From Lotus japonicus (lineage: Eukaryota > Streptophyta > Magnoliopsida > Fabales > Fabaceae): a DNA stretch of 64,000 nt. The position numbers and the translations under genes were made by a program. A model generated the notes under the pieces. The model saw only the letters and a program-made list of their open reading frames with translations, did no database searches and was not told the DNA's origin. This document shows positions 32,721-44,266 of this stretch, piece after piece; the stretch's first letter is position 1, and each line of letters opens with the position of its first letter. Location: NCBI RefSeq assembly GCF_012489685.1, contig NC_080044.1:62978732-63042731 (forward strand), in the 5' to 3' direction.

Positions 32721-33566
32721 TTGTAATATATTGTTGATCTCATATCCTAAATTTATCTGTATAAATTTATCTTAAAATTGAATAATTTTTTTTATACATC
32801 AAAAAAATTAAAATTGAATAATTGAGATAATAGTTAATAATTTATTTATTTCAAAAGTATTACTATTCAATACCATATATTGTGATTTGAATATTTTAAT
32901 TATTTTTCTCATGTTATTGTTATTGAATATCTCATTATATATAATCCTTTATTTTTCAAACAAAAAATATCTCATTATATATAAGCACTGTACCAAAAGT
33001 ATTACAAAAATTAGAATGATCAAAAGCAATAATTATTTATTCACACCTCATTTTGAGGTGGAATGAGGTGGAGGAAGAGAGAGATAGGAAGAAAAGAAAA
33101 AGTAAGAGTGAGAAAGTATAAGATGTGATAGATAATAAGAGGAGAGAGATAGAAATAAAAATAGGTGGAAATGAAGTGTATAAAATAAGAGGTGTGTATA
33201 TATCCTTACCCTGATCAAAAGTGATGTGAAATGTCCATGTGCTAGCACCTAGCACACTATTACGTCATTATTTATCCTCATTTTAATTAAAAATATATTT
33301 TTTAATTACCAAAAGTCATAAAAAAAATTCCTGGGACATAATTGGATTTGACCAATATGTGAAGGATCTAGAACATACTTAACACTTAAATATATTTAAA
33401 TATTTTTTCCTCGATGATTAAGGAGTAGAATAAAAGTATAAAATTTAATCTTAATAATGATAATTTTTTAAGGTAATTTTATTAAGTTATTAATTATTCA
33501 TAGATAGAATTTTCAATGTTCAAATTGGTTTAAAAAAGTTGACAAACAAAAAAAATTAAAAAAAAA
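32721..33566. other. AT-rich spacer with one GA-rich dispersed repeat
   Basis: 33040-33215 is a copy, on one strand, of a repeat family also seen at 46990-47140 and 47225-47395. It has purine-rich GAGAGAGATAG segments and ATTTCCACCTATTTTTATTT (minus strand), ending in CACACCTC motifs. The rest holds nothing recognisable. Confidence 0.6.
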
Positions 33567-34584
33567 ACTATATACTTTAGAAAAGAGGAAAGTTATGAGC
33601 CCCACCTAGATGATTTGACACTCCAAGAATAACTCTCATCTAACCCCTCTCTTTGCCAAACAAGTGTCACCTTCTTATTGATTTGGACCAAAATAGTACA
33701 AGCCCATTTTTATTTCAGTTTTGTACGGAGACCCATTATTGAAAGCCTTTTGAATGCTTATTTTATTTTTATTGTTTTTGAGCCCCTCATTAATTGTTAA
33801 CATAAAATTTGAATACATATACCATTGATTATTATTTTTCAAAAAAATTCGAAATACTTACTCATTTTCTTTAATTACTCATTTCATATAATTACTCATT
33901 ATGCAGGGCCATGGCCTCTAAAGAACTTTTTTTGTTTTTGGTAGGCAGGCTAAAGAACTTGATGTATGAATTTCAACCTATGCTCATGGTATAAGTATAC
34001 AAATCTCAACTCTGAAATACGTAGGTTTTTCAAATGATGATATTACACTGCACTCAATCATGAATTTTTAATGGGATATCACGTTAGAGTTGGTACCTGC
34101 ATTGCACTCAATCATGAATTTTTTTGGTACTTGCATATCACGTTAAAAACATAGTTTCATAACATGATGTGCCACCGATATCAGTGGGATAGTATTAGTA
34201 TTATGCGTGAAATTATAAATGCTCTTAATTGTATATTGTAATAAAAATTAATTCTGAAACAATCAAGTTCAAAATTTAAGGAAAACTTAATACGATATTT
34301 AATAAAATTGTTGTTACAAATCTTTCATTAATAGATTTATTTTGGAAACAATTTTAAAAGTCATTAATTTCAAATTTTTGTCTCATAAGTTATAGCCACA
34401 ATTAGTGTGACAAAATTTACTCCATAATTTCCGTTTTATTAGTTTTTAATTATGGAAACAAATAAATGCATTTACGTAAGAAATCAATTACGAAAGGAAA
34501 AACGTTTGGAAATCAATTAGAAATTTCATCCCAAAAAATATATAAAATACACGGTGGTGCCATCATTTTGCATTCATCTACTCC

Positions 34585-35909
34585 ATGGAACCAAGCAAGG
34601 AGGGAAGTTCTGGTGAGGACAGGGCAAAGAGAAAGGCAATATTATCAAATAGAAGAAATTGTGGTACCTTATCAAGTTCATCAAACCCCAATTGTTCTAC
34701 CTTAGATATCAATACTCAAGCTCTATATACACCTGCTTCAATTTCAAGAAAATTATTCTCAACTCCTGCAAAGAGCTCTTCGAACCACCACTCCCAACAA
34801 GTTATCAATATCAGTGCAAAAAAACCCAGGGCTAAAGCATGTCAGCCCCTTTTAAACGATGAAATTTCTCCAATAATTGGTAATGTATATGGTTTTTTGT
34901 TTTGTTTTTTAGAGTGGTTATAATCCATATCTTTGGTTTACATTCCAGTATGAATCATTTAATTTTATAATTTTTTGTTGTAGGATCCAACATTATTGAC
35001 AAAACTCCCTTAGGGTATTCATCTACAACTATGCCCCCCTTATCAGTGGAAAATTCCGACTACAATACCCCCTTTACTTCAAAAGAAGCCAGAGCAAAGA
35101 GAAAATATGTTCTCGCGCAGCAAAAAGGGGATACTAAATCTGCAAGGCTGATTCGGACCGAGGGCAATATTAATGAAGGTCTGTCTAATCCTGAAGGTTT
35201 GACTAAATCTGCAAGGCTGATATTCGAAACTTGCGCATAATTTGCAAAAAATATTCATTCTTTCAAGAAAGAGTGATCCTTGCACCAACACTTGAAAGTG
35301 TAGAGGAAATCAACAACTTTATGTTAGCAATGATTCCTGGTGATGAAACAGAATATTTGAGCTGTGATACTCCGTGTAAGTCAGACGAAGATTCAGGTGT
35401 CCATGCGGAATGGTTTACATCTGAATTCTTAAATTCAAATGCTCTGGAATTCCAAACCATGCAATTAAACTGAAAGTTGGTGTCCCCATCATGCTCATTC
35501 GAAACATAGACCAAGTTGCAGGGTTGTGTAATGGCAAATGTTAGTCAACGCTTTGACTAAATATATAATTTTTGCTACTGTTTTAAATGGAAACAAGATG
35601 GGTGAAACATCATTTATTCCAAGGATGAGCTTAATTCCATCTAATTCTGACATTCCGTTCAAATTCCAGCGCAGACAATTTCCTGTCACCTTATGTTTTG
35701 CAATGGCTATAAATAAAAGTCAGGGGCAATCTTTATATCATGTTGGACTGTATTTTCAAGGCCTATCTTTACTCACGGACAGCTATATGTTGCACTTTCT
35801 AGAGTTGAATCTAGAAAAGGGTTGAAGATGCTAATCATAGATGACGAAGGAGTTGTATCTAACACTACACGCAATGTGGTGTATCAAAAAGTCTTCGATA
35901 ATATTTGAT
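34585..35909 (+). pseudogene. Helitron helicase remnant, Rep domain deleted
   Basis: 34585-35240 encodes the N-terminal leader (MEPSKEGSSGEDRAKRK, later SKEARAKRKYVLAQQ), possibly with one intron. It then jumps at about 35243 to the C-terminal part of a PIF1-type helicase: VILAPTLESVEEINNFML, GDETEYLSCDTPCKSDED, MLIRNIDQVAGLCNG, AMAINKSQGQSL, and motif VI GQLYVALSRVESRKGLKML at about 35774-35830. Frames shift at least twice. The HUH Rep nuclease and helicase motifs I-III are absent, so this copy cannot mobilise itself. Confidence 0.82.
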
Positions 35910-36719
35910 ATGTAAGTGCTTATTTATCTTACAATTAATTTCAATTTAAATTTTAGTAATAGGAAAACTGATATGGTTATTCTTTTTATTTTTGACAGCA
36001 TAAAAAGATGTCAACCAGTTTATTGATCATCTAATTTGAAGGTTTATTGAGGTTAGTTTAACATTTTCAAATTATACACAGTTTATATTTGTATTGGTTA
36101 CTGATTTTTACACTTATAAAAAAATTTCCTTTGTAGGTTCTATAGCTCAAATATGCTTGAATGAGAACAAGATTGGTTATGAAGTTTTTATCATTCATCA
36201 TGGACTACAACTTCTAATAAGGGTTCATGTTGCTGTCATTGTTATGTTTATCTTATTTCGATTTCAATGTAATGCAGTACTTTAAAACTTGGTTTTTATT
36301 ACTATTAAAGTGTTGACGTTGTGAGGTATCTACAACCTCATCAAATTAATATATTTAATGTGGTCCATTTATCTACATGTTTGTAACATATGCTCGGTTC
36401 TATATCTGTTATACTTACTGAAAATAGCCTAAACTAAGTTAAAACATATCTATATACTTTATAAAAGAACAACGTTATCCAAAAGAATTAGACACGTGGC
36501 ATTCCAAGATGCACTCTCATCCCACCCCCCTCACTGGCTGACAAGTGTCACAGCCACAACAATTCTCACAAATTTATTAATTGCATTGATTTCCCTATAA
36601 TTTGGTTTAGTTGTCCCCCATTAAATGTGATTTTCAAAATCATTTCCTATAAATCAACCTTCTTATTGTTGATTTCATCACATACTCAAAATGTGTTTTT
36701 GTCATCCTTTTTCTGCAAG

Positions 36720-37180
36720 TATGAAGTTTCAACCTTCTCATATCAAAAGGTATGTTTTCGCACTTTCTATTCAATTGACATGTTACATCTGATTTGGTTC
36801 CGTTAACTAATACTGAGTTGTTGTCTTTTTCAATTGTAGTTGATGATTGCCAACAAAATGTATTGAAAGTTGTTAAGGAGGAGAAATAAGCTTTTGAAAA
36901 TTGTCAAGAAGGAGAAGATATGATGAATAGAAAGTGATGATAAATTTGTTATCCAAGTAGAACAAAAATAAAGATTTGTTAAGGAGGAGAAATAAGCTTT
37001 CCGTTCATGGTTCTCATATTTGTTATCCAAGTAGAACAAGAATAAAGATTGATGATAAACCATCTCTCTTTTGCTACTACTTTTTACATTTCAAATTAGT
37101 TTTGGCATTTATTTTTGTTTTCAATACAAGGAAACATAAAGTGTTTGAATTTATGTTTTGCATATTAGTTTTCAAGGTTT
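36720..37180 (+). other. Inner Helitron 5' cargo, no gene seen
   Basis: It contains short local repeats (AAGGAGGAGAAATAAGCTTT at 36875 and 36981; TTTGTTATCCAAGTAGAACAA at 36948 and 37019), so one ~70-110 bp segment is partly duplicated. No domain is recognised. Confidence 0.5.
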
Positions 37181-38367
37181 ATTAATAAATTACGGTTTAT
37201 ATTTATAATTGCTTCTTTTATGATTATATGTTATTATTTTAGATGGATTCAAATCTTTCATTCTACCTGTGTTTACAATTTTTCTATAATGAACGAGTCT
37301 CTCTTTTGAAATGCAAGATATATATTGAGGTCGTGTAATTTTATATACTTACAAACATTTTATATTAATTTCCATCATTTCAGAGCATCAGCGACATATA
37401 TTCTTAAAATCCATAATTTGCATCTGTGGAAAATCAATGAATAAAGATAATGGTTTTGCATCATTTCTTTGATTTAAAATAATGTCAATTTTTAGAATCG
37501 AAAAAACATTTTAAAATATTAATTACTTATTAAATTCAAAAGCTATCTATTTAAGAAAATTACAATTCGAAATTAATTTTTAATTTCCTTCAATTTCCTT
37601 ACATAAACAACTTCACTATAGTAATTTGTAGTCAACTCATAAAGATCTAATAAATGCTATATGAAATAAAATTTGTATTCGTTTTCTTTTTAAAAACCCC
37701 ATTTAAAATAATTAATTACATTTTAATGCAGTAATTATTTCATTTTTCCAGTCAATTATTGCTATAATCGTTTTTTTTAAAACCTCGGGCAAAATAATTA
37801 ATTATATTTTAATTCATTGATTATTTATTTTAGGAAATTAATATTCAAAATTAATTCATTAATTTCTTCAATTTCCTTATATAAATTAATTAGTAACGTG
37901 AATCAGTGCAAACATTTTTGAAATAATTTCATTTTTTAAAATAAAAAAAAAACATTTTAAATAATTAATTACTTATTAAATTCATTATCTATCTATTTAA
38001 TGAAATTACCATTCGAAATTAATTATTTATTTCCTTCAAATTCATTATATAAACCACTTAATTATATTAATTTGTATTTGCACTCATAAAAGACATTAAA
38101 TGCTATATTAAATACATGCTATATTCGTTTTTTTTAAAACCCCATTTGAAATAATTTATTACATTTTAATGCATTGAAAAATTGTTTAAGGAAATTATCA
38201 TTCGAAATTCATTGATTAATTCCTTCAAATTCCTTATGTACATAAATTAATGACATGAATCGCGTTTTCTTTGATTTAAAATAATTTCCATTTTTAGAAT
38301 GGAAAAAAACATTTTAAAAATTAATTACTTATTAAATTCAAAAGCTATCTATTTAAGGAAATTACTA

Positions 38368-41323
38368 GGGCTCCGGGGACTCGCGGTGGTGCCGCCAGAG
38401 ATCTAGACGCCTGGAGCATGTTACCCAGAGTGTGGAGGAAACAACGGTGTTCCTAGATGGTTTTGTAGATACTGTTTCATATCTGCAATTGAAGGAGATG
38501 GTTTTTCAGTTTGGGAAGGTGCTGGGTGTACTTGCAGCGAACGTAAGAAGTTGGGCCGACGAACCAGATTTGGCTTTGTTAGGTTCAAGTACAAAGACGA
38601 CGCGTTGAAGGCGATTTGGTGTTTACATGGGGCGACCATGTTCCAATCTTTTCTTGCTGCGAACCTGGCGCGGTATGACAAAGATGGACAACGCCGCATA
38701 CAGCAGGAGCGGAGGCCGAAAGTTCAGAGCAACAATCTGATTGTGAAGAAGCCAAGGACGAAGAAGGTGTGGAGGGTGAAGGAGGCTTGCTACGAACAGG
38801 AAGGGGTGATCAGGGAGACATGTATCACAAAGTTCTTATCTACGGAGGAAGATAGAAGGCGTATGGAAAACTTGGCAGCGGCGACATTGGCTGGGGTGTA
38901 TTCTGTCGATGGGATTCAAGAATTTCTCAATATCAATGGCCTTGGGATGATTAAGGTCAAGCCATTGGGTGCAAGGGAAGTGCTTCTTGAGTTCCCTACA
39001 CATGAGGATATGGTGGAGATTTTAAAGGAGGCACATGATTTTTTACATGAAAAGTTCATGGAGATTGAGCCTTGCACAGTGGAGACCAGTTCTAAAAGTT
39101 TTTTAACATGGGTAAGAATCCTTGGAGTGCCTGTTTATGTGTGGGGCTTTGATTTCTTTGAGGCTGCATTGTCTTCTGTGGGACGTCTGGTGTGCATGGA
39201 TGATGCAACAAGGAGTAGAGATCGCTTTGATGTTGCGAGGGTGCTTATAGACACCAAGGAACCGGTCTTGGTAGCGACAAGTATAGTGGTGCTGATTGAT
39301 GGCAGGAGGCATACGATCTACTTGGAACCGGTTCATGTTGGTGGGAACTATATATTTTGCAGCCAAACCACGAGTGGCTCAACCTGTTTCGAGGAGGGAT
39401 TTGAGTGACTCTGATGGGGTAAGTGTTGAGGATGAGCCAGAGGATGACAAGTTCCACGCCATCGATAGCGGAGATGAAGAGGTTCACGGCCAATCGTCTT
39501 GGCAAGATGGGCACTGGAGGCACAAGGACGTGGCATGTGACGGAGAAGATGGCGAGGGTGTCGGAATCACGGAAGATAGGGTCATGGAGAATGACGGGGA
39601 GACAATATCAGAGGAGATGGACGCTGGTGGTGGACAGAAGAATACGGCGGCGGCGGAAACAGAGGTAACGTTAACGGCGAAATTATCTCAAACTCCGGTG
39701 AACATGTTATTAATGGAGCGAAGCAGTTACTTGGCAAGTAATGAGGAGCGAGGATGGCGGAATTCAAATGTGTGGATTAGGGGAAGTCACGGCGGACAAT
39801 AAATATTTAATGGAGTTCAAATTTCAAATGGAAGAATTGGCCTGAATTCATTTTTTTATGGCAGAAGTTATTCTAGTCAAAGGAGCTCTCAATCCATGAT
39901 TTTCCAGCCGAAAATTGAGGTGAATCAGAAGGATCCAATTATAGCGCAGGAAAGGGATATGGAGACAATTAAGGAGCTGCCTAGTTTCCAAGTGGAAGTT
40001 ATGGACAAAGCAAATTCTCTTCAAGTGGTGGATATGGAATTATTGGATTCTCATCAAACTATAGATCTGATTGAATCCAGTTATGGTTATGAGTCAATTA
40101 AGGAGCTGGAGTATTTTAATAATTTTGATTTCAAAAAATTGTCTCTATATGTTGGGGAGAAGCAACGTGGGAAAAAAACTTTACTATGGAAGATGCTATA
40201 TTTTAATTCCTTACAAGAGGTGTTTAAACACATGCTTTTATGGGGCAAATTCCATAACATGGTTTGGCAACAGAGGTGGGAAAATCACGCTGTGCGTGTG
40301 TACTTGGCTGAATCGATGGGGCCCAACAGGAATAAAATCTCCACCTCTTTTTGGGGACCTAAGTCAAGGGAAGAAGTAATAGAGGTGTGTCAAACATTAG
40401 CACAAGCCAACAATTTATCTTTGGAACCAGAAAGCCAAATAAGTGATTATGGGGCAAGTGATTTTGAGGTTGATGCTATCCAAGCTTTAGTCCCAGACGT
40501 ATCTTTGGTGTCAACAACCAAACCTCATCGCAAGTCAAATGCTATGGAGGGGGCTCTTAAGAAGAAGAGAGGTCGCCCGCGCAAGGAGATATTGCCAGTT
40601 TTGGAGGCCAAACCCAAACGTCCGCCAGGAAGACCTCGGAAGAATGGGTTTGTACAACAAAAGATAGATGTGAAGGATACACTATCGGTGGTGCCAGCGG
40701 ATTGGAATAGTCCGGAAGGTATTCAAACAATGGCGCGACGTGCATACATTAATAGTTTGCGTGCTGGCATGTTATTTGATTGTCCTGAGGAAATAGCAGT
40801 GCGTGAATTGGCTAGTCATATTGCAAACCATCGCTTTCAATAGTTTATGTTTGATGCGTTGGATGATGAGGTGTTTTGTGTTGGTTGTTGTAGGGGGAGA
40901 ATTCTTTTTGTCGAGGAACGTGGAGGAGGAGGATATAAATCTGAAGGAGTTTGTGTGATCAAGTGATCTTTTTTTTCCTTAACTGATTTGCTTATGCAAA
41001 TTGGGGTGTACTCGTGGTGCAACACGAGGGGTGTGGGGATTATGTATCATGTTTGGTAGATGTCAAGTTTTGAGCAGACTTTGCGGGTGTTTATTGAGGG
41101 TTGTATAGGTGGGTCAGGACAGAGGATTTTCATATGGCAGTTGCATTATCTGGGGATTCAGATCTTATCTTTTTCGTTTCTTTTTGCTAAGACAAAATGT
41201 GATTGAATACTTCCATTGTGGGTGGTTTGTTTTTAGCTAGCTGGTGATTTGTATTTCCCACTCTTGAGAGGGTTTTTCTCAAGCTTTTGGCATTTCAATA
41301 ATAATTTTCATTTTCAAAAAAAA
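38368..41323 (+). mobile_element. LINE-like retroelement lacking ORF2 (RRM + AT-hook ORF), long copy
   Basis: A 2.96-kb insertion with a poly(A) tail (41316-41325) is flanked by a direct repeat AAGGAAATTACTA (38355-38367 and 41324-41336), the mark of target-primed reverse transcription. The element starts GGGCTCCGGGGACTCGCGG. It contains one degenerate ORF (38369-40843) and a 480-bp 3' UTR ending GGCATTTCAATAATAATTTT. No endonuclease, RT or RNase H sequence is present. The truncated copy at 26654-27527 has the same ORF-end/3'UTR junction, so the ORF2-less form is what moved. Confidence 0.85.
38369..40843 (+). pseudogene. RRM / acidic / AT-hook protein of the ORF2-less LINE-like element
   Basis: An open frame from the element start carries RRM RNP2 (TVFLDGF, about 38454) and RNP1 (FGFVRF, about 38566) in two frames that differ by 1 nt near 38540. 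The LINE ORF1-type core follows (WVRILGVPVYVWGFDFFEAA, LVCMDDATRSRDRFDVARVL). After a second frame change near 39365 comes an acidic stretch (VEDEPEDDKFH) up to a single in-frame TAA at 39800-39802. The same frame continues for 31 codons to ATG 39896 and on to 40843. The last part has two AT-hooks (KKKRGRPRKE at 40558-40587, PPGRPRKNG at about 40622) and ends RELASHIANHRFQ. The ancestral protein was therefore about 820 aa. The RRM resembles ORF1 of RRM-bearing plant L1 elements (BNR type). Function is inferred as binding of element RNA and AT-rich DNA. Confidence 0.75.
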
Positions 41324-42129
41324 AAGGAAATTACTATTTGAAATTAATTTTTAGTTTCCTTCAATTTCCTTACATAAACAACTTAACTATAGTAATTTGT
41401 AGTCAACTCATAAAAAATCTAATAGATGCTATATGGAATAAAAGCTGTATTCGTTTTCTTTTTAAAAATATCATTTAAAACAACTAATTACATTTTAATG
41501 CAGTAATTATTTCGTTTTTCTTGTCAATTATTGCTATAATTGTTTTTTTTAAAACCCCATGTAAAATAAATAATTAAATTTAATTCATTGATTATTTATT
41601 TAAGGAAATTATATTCGTAATTAATTCATTAATTACGTCAATTTCCTTATGTAAATTAATTAATGACGTGAATCAGTGCGAATATGTTTTGAAATAATTT
41701 CCTTTTTTAAAATGAAAAAAAATGTTTTAAATAATTAATTACTTATTAAATTCATTAGCTATCTATTTAAGAATATTACTATTCGAAATTAATTTTTAAT
41801 TTCATTCAATTTCCTTACATAAACAACTTAATTATAGTAATTTGTAGTCAACTCATAAAAGATCTAATAAATGCTATATGAAATAAAAGTGAAATCCGTT
41901 TTCTTTTTAAAAACCTCATTTAAAACAATTAATTACATTTTAATACAGGAATTATTTCGTTTTTTCTAGTCAAATATTCAGCAAAATTTAGGCGAGTTTT
42001 TCAAAATTATTTGAACTTGGAAACAATCAAATATCAAATATGACAAATCATATGTCTATAGATAATTTTTAGCAAAATGGAACATCAAATATGACATATC
42101 ATTCAATCCATTTTCCAGCACATGATATC

Positions 42130-42835
42130 TTTGAAATTAACCTTTGTTCTGATGGCTGCCAGAATCGACGATCTCGCCAAAACCGATGCCTCCAAAGAGA
42201 ACTGGACTATTGTTGCAAAAGTCAATCATTTATGGCTAAGTCTGAGCTTATATGGTTCGAAGCTCCCTTTTTCTATGGGCATGTTCTTATGGATGACAAG
42301 GTATAACATTTTTTTAATTACTCACCCTGTTTTAATATCATTTTTTATGGTTGATAAATCTCTTATCTTTTTAACTTTTAAAATTCCAAGGTTGTAAGAT
42401 TCATGTTTCAGTTAGGAAGACTCTGATTTATCGATTTAGTCTTTGCTAAGTAAAGGACGCGTATATTAGATTTCATTCTTTGGTGTTGGTGAAAGCGGTC
42501 ATGATTTTCGTCCAACCTCGCATCCATTCAATATCAACTTTGATATTCACAGTTCTGTACGATTGGTTCCTAACAAGGCTATCAACTTAACCACATACTC
42601 TTTCGTTCCACTTTGTGACATAATGTATAAGGACATTGATACGTCATTCCTTATAGGTATAAACCCTTATGTAGCCTTTTGATTTTTTTAACAATAGTTC
42701 TTAATTTTTTTCCTTACATTTTTATTTGTCTTTGACCAGATGTAATGTAATTAGAATTCTCACTGGAGCAAGAGAAGAACAAGAGTTTAAGAAAGATGGT
42801 ACAAAGCAGAAAAGGCTAACTATTGAACTTCACCA
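42130..42835 (+). pseudogene. RPA1/DUF223-like OB-fold fragment carried by the inner Helitron
   Basis: 42150-42230 reads MAARIDDLAKTDASKENWT then VAKVNHLW, the start of Helitron-borne replication protein A-like genes. 42508-42657 reads FRPTSHPFNINFDIHSSVRL...SFVPLCDIMYKDIDTSFLI, and 42755-42835 gives GAREEQEFKKDGTKQKRLTI. Pieces lie in different frames with possible introns. The protein binds ssDNA in intact relatives; this copy is broken. Confidence 0.72.
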
Positions 42836-42975
42836 AGATGGGTACACTCCATGTTCTTTGCTTATTCAAAGAACAATATTCGCCGTGCAACGCACGGGGT
42901 AAAAATGCTAGTTACTATTGATTCATCTTTACAATAAATTTAATCGCCGTGCAACGCACGGGTAAAGAACACTAG

Positions 42976-43659
42976 TAAAATGGATATCCGTCTCTTGGTG
43001 ATTAACACGAATTTAACTTGTGTGATGCACAAGGTATCATGCTACAATTTAGTAACATACTTAAGAAATATAACAACAGTTAGAATCAGGCAGCAAGTTA
43101 GGAATAATTTGGCGGTCAATCTAAATCACATCCAACATCTCCACATTAGAGTTGTAGATATGTCTGATAGTAAATCGAAGACTCTTCTATTGGATAACTC
43201 CTTATCTGTTCCTTAATCTGTTTGTTTGTTTTTCGAAGCATAAAAAAAAATACAACAACAATTATATGTTTTTCAAAATGTAGATTATCGTAAATTTTTT
43301 TATGATGTACAATAAAAAGTAATGATCATGTGTAAAACAAACATTGATAGAAAATCGTAACTAAAAAATATTTATTTTCTTAAGTATTTTTATTAGAATT
43401 TTAGTTAGATAGATGACGATATACTAACATGATCGTTTAGGGTAGCATATATAGTGCTCGTTTGGTACGTCATATTGGCCTAATAGTATAAGTTTATACA
43501 ATATATTTTAAGTTTATTCATTATTTGGTGCTAACATTATATTGTATAAAGTTATCTATCAATACACTCTTATACATTAAATGATGAAATATTTTATCTA
43601 GCCTACAGATGTATGATATAAAACTTGGTAAGATTGTGATGCATAAGCTACTTGAGAAT
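42976..43659. other. Spacer with repeat shared with 18.1 kb
   Basis: 43368-43485 repeats the 18100-18215 segment, including GTGCTCGTTTGGTACGTCAT, a likely DNA-transposon edge. Otherwise AT-rich with no gene. Confidence 0.5.
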
Positions 43660-44266
43660 ATTTAATCCACCACAACCAAGACCACTAACCATGCCAGCAT
43701 CACTCTTCACCTCCTTTAGCACCACCGTCGCAACCACCACCTACCCTTCACCTTGTCACAGCTACCGCCACCACGAACACTCTCCACTCCCACCACCACA
43801 ACTACCAACATTACCACCACCCTCCATGGACCCTTCGCCACCTCCATCACCACCTACACAACCACCCTCCACCATCACAACACTCTCAACCACCACCACT
43901 ATAGTCATTGCCACCACCTCCACACCCTCCACCATTTCCATCGCCACCACCACCATACCATCGTAACCCACCACCGCCACAACCACCATCCTCACAACCA
44001 CATCCACCACCCTCCAATATCGCTACCATCACCCTACCCCCACAATTTCTCACCATCGTCACTACCACCATCCTCAATCGCCACCACTCTCCACTACCGC
44101 CACAATCTCCATCCTCACAACCACATCCACCACCCTCCACTATCGTTACCGCCACAATCTCCCACCACCGTCACTGCCACCACTCTCCACTAACGCCACT
44201 ATTTTTTTGTTAGCGTCCTCCTCCAGCACCGTCAGCACCTCTACTACAACCACCACCCTCCTCCAC
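43660..44266 (+). repeat. (CCA/CAT/CTC)-rich low-complexity tract
   Basis: About 600 bp in which the plus strand is almost free of G. It is built of degenerate CCACCA, CACCTCC and CATCCTCAC units. A longer internal unit (CCATCCTCACAACCACATCC) repeats at about 43987 and 44109. Lack of stop codons in such sequence opens several frames on both strands; no real gene is supported. Confidence 0.85.

Larger units (their letters stand above)
37490..42000 (+). repeat. AT-rich tandem array in inner Helitron, interrupted by LINE-like element
   Basis: ACTTATTAAATTCA followed by CTATCTATTTAA recurs at 37525, 37971, 38327 and 41741. Spacings are 446 and 356 bp, and about 445 bp for the last once the insertion is removed. 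Other shared blocks are TTCAATTTCCTTA, GTAATTTGTAGTCAACTCAT and GTTTTYTTTTTAAAA. Units are diverged from one another. Confidence 0.75.
36449..42911 (+). mobile_element. Inner Helitron nested in the outer one
   Basis: It starts TCTATATACTTTATAAAAG at 36449 and ends with hairpin CCGTGCAACGCACGG at 42883-42897 followed by CTAG at 42908-42911. It sits between A (36448) and T (42912), exactly as Helitrons insert. The same terminal sequences as the outer element mark them as one family. Cargo: an AT-rich tandem array, an RPA-like fragment and a later LINE-like insertion at 38368-41323. Confidence 0.85.
33567..42975 (+). mobile_element. Outer Helitron (non-autonomous, internally deleted)
   Basis: The 5' end CTATATACTTTAGAAAAG at 33568 aligns over about 110 bp with the 5' end of the inner Helitron, including GACACTCCAAGA...AACAAGTGTCAC. 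The terminal TC has become AC. The 3' end is hairpin CCGTGCAACGCACGG at 42948-42962 followed by CTAG at 42972-42975. Flanking bases are A (33566) and T (42976), the Helitron target rule. It contains a helicase remnant and was split by the inner Helitron at 36449. It has no target duplication, as expected. Confidence 0.8.

Noticed and set aside
43652..44213. Overlapping ORFs of 82-146 residues on both strands in the CCA-rich tract
   Set aside because: Low-complexity CCA/CAC/ACC sequence has no stop codons in several frames; there are no domains, and the ORFs are artefacts of composition.
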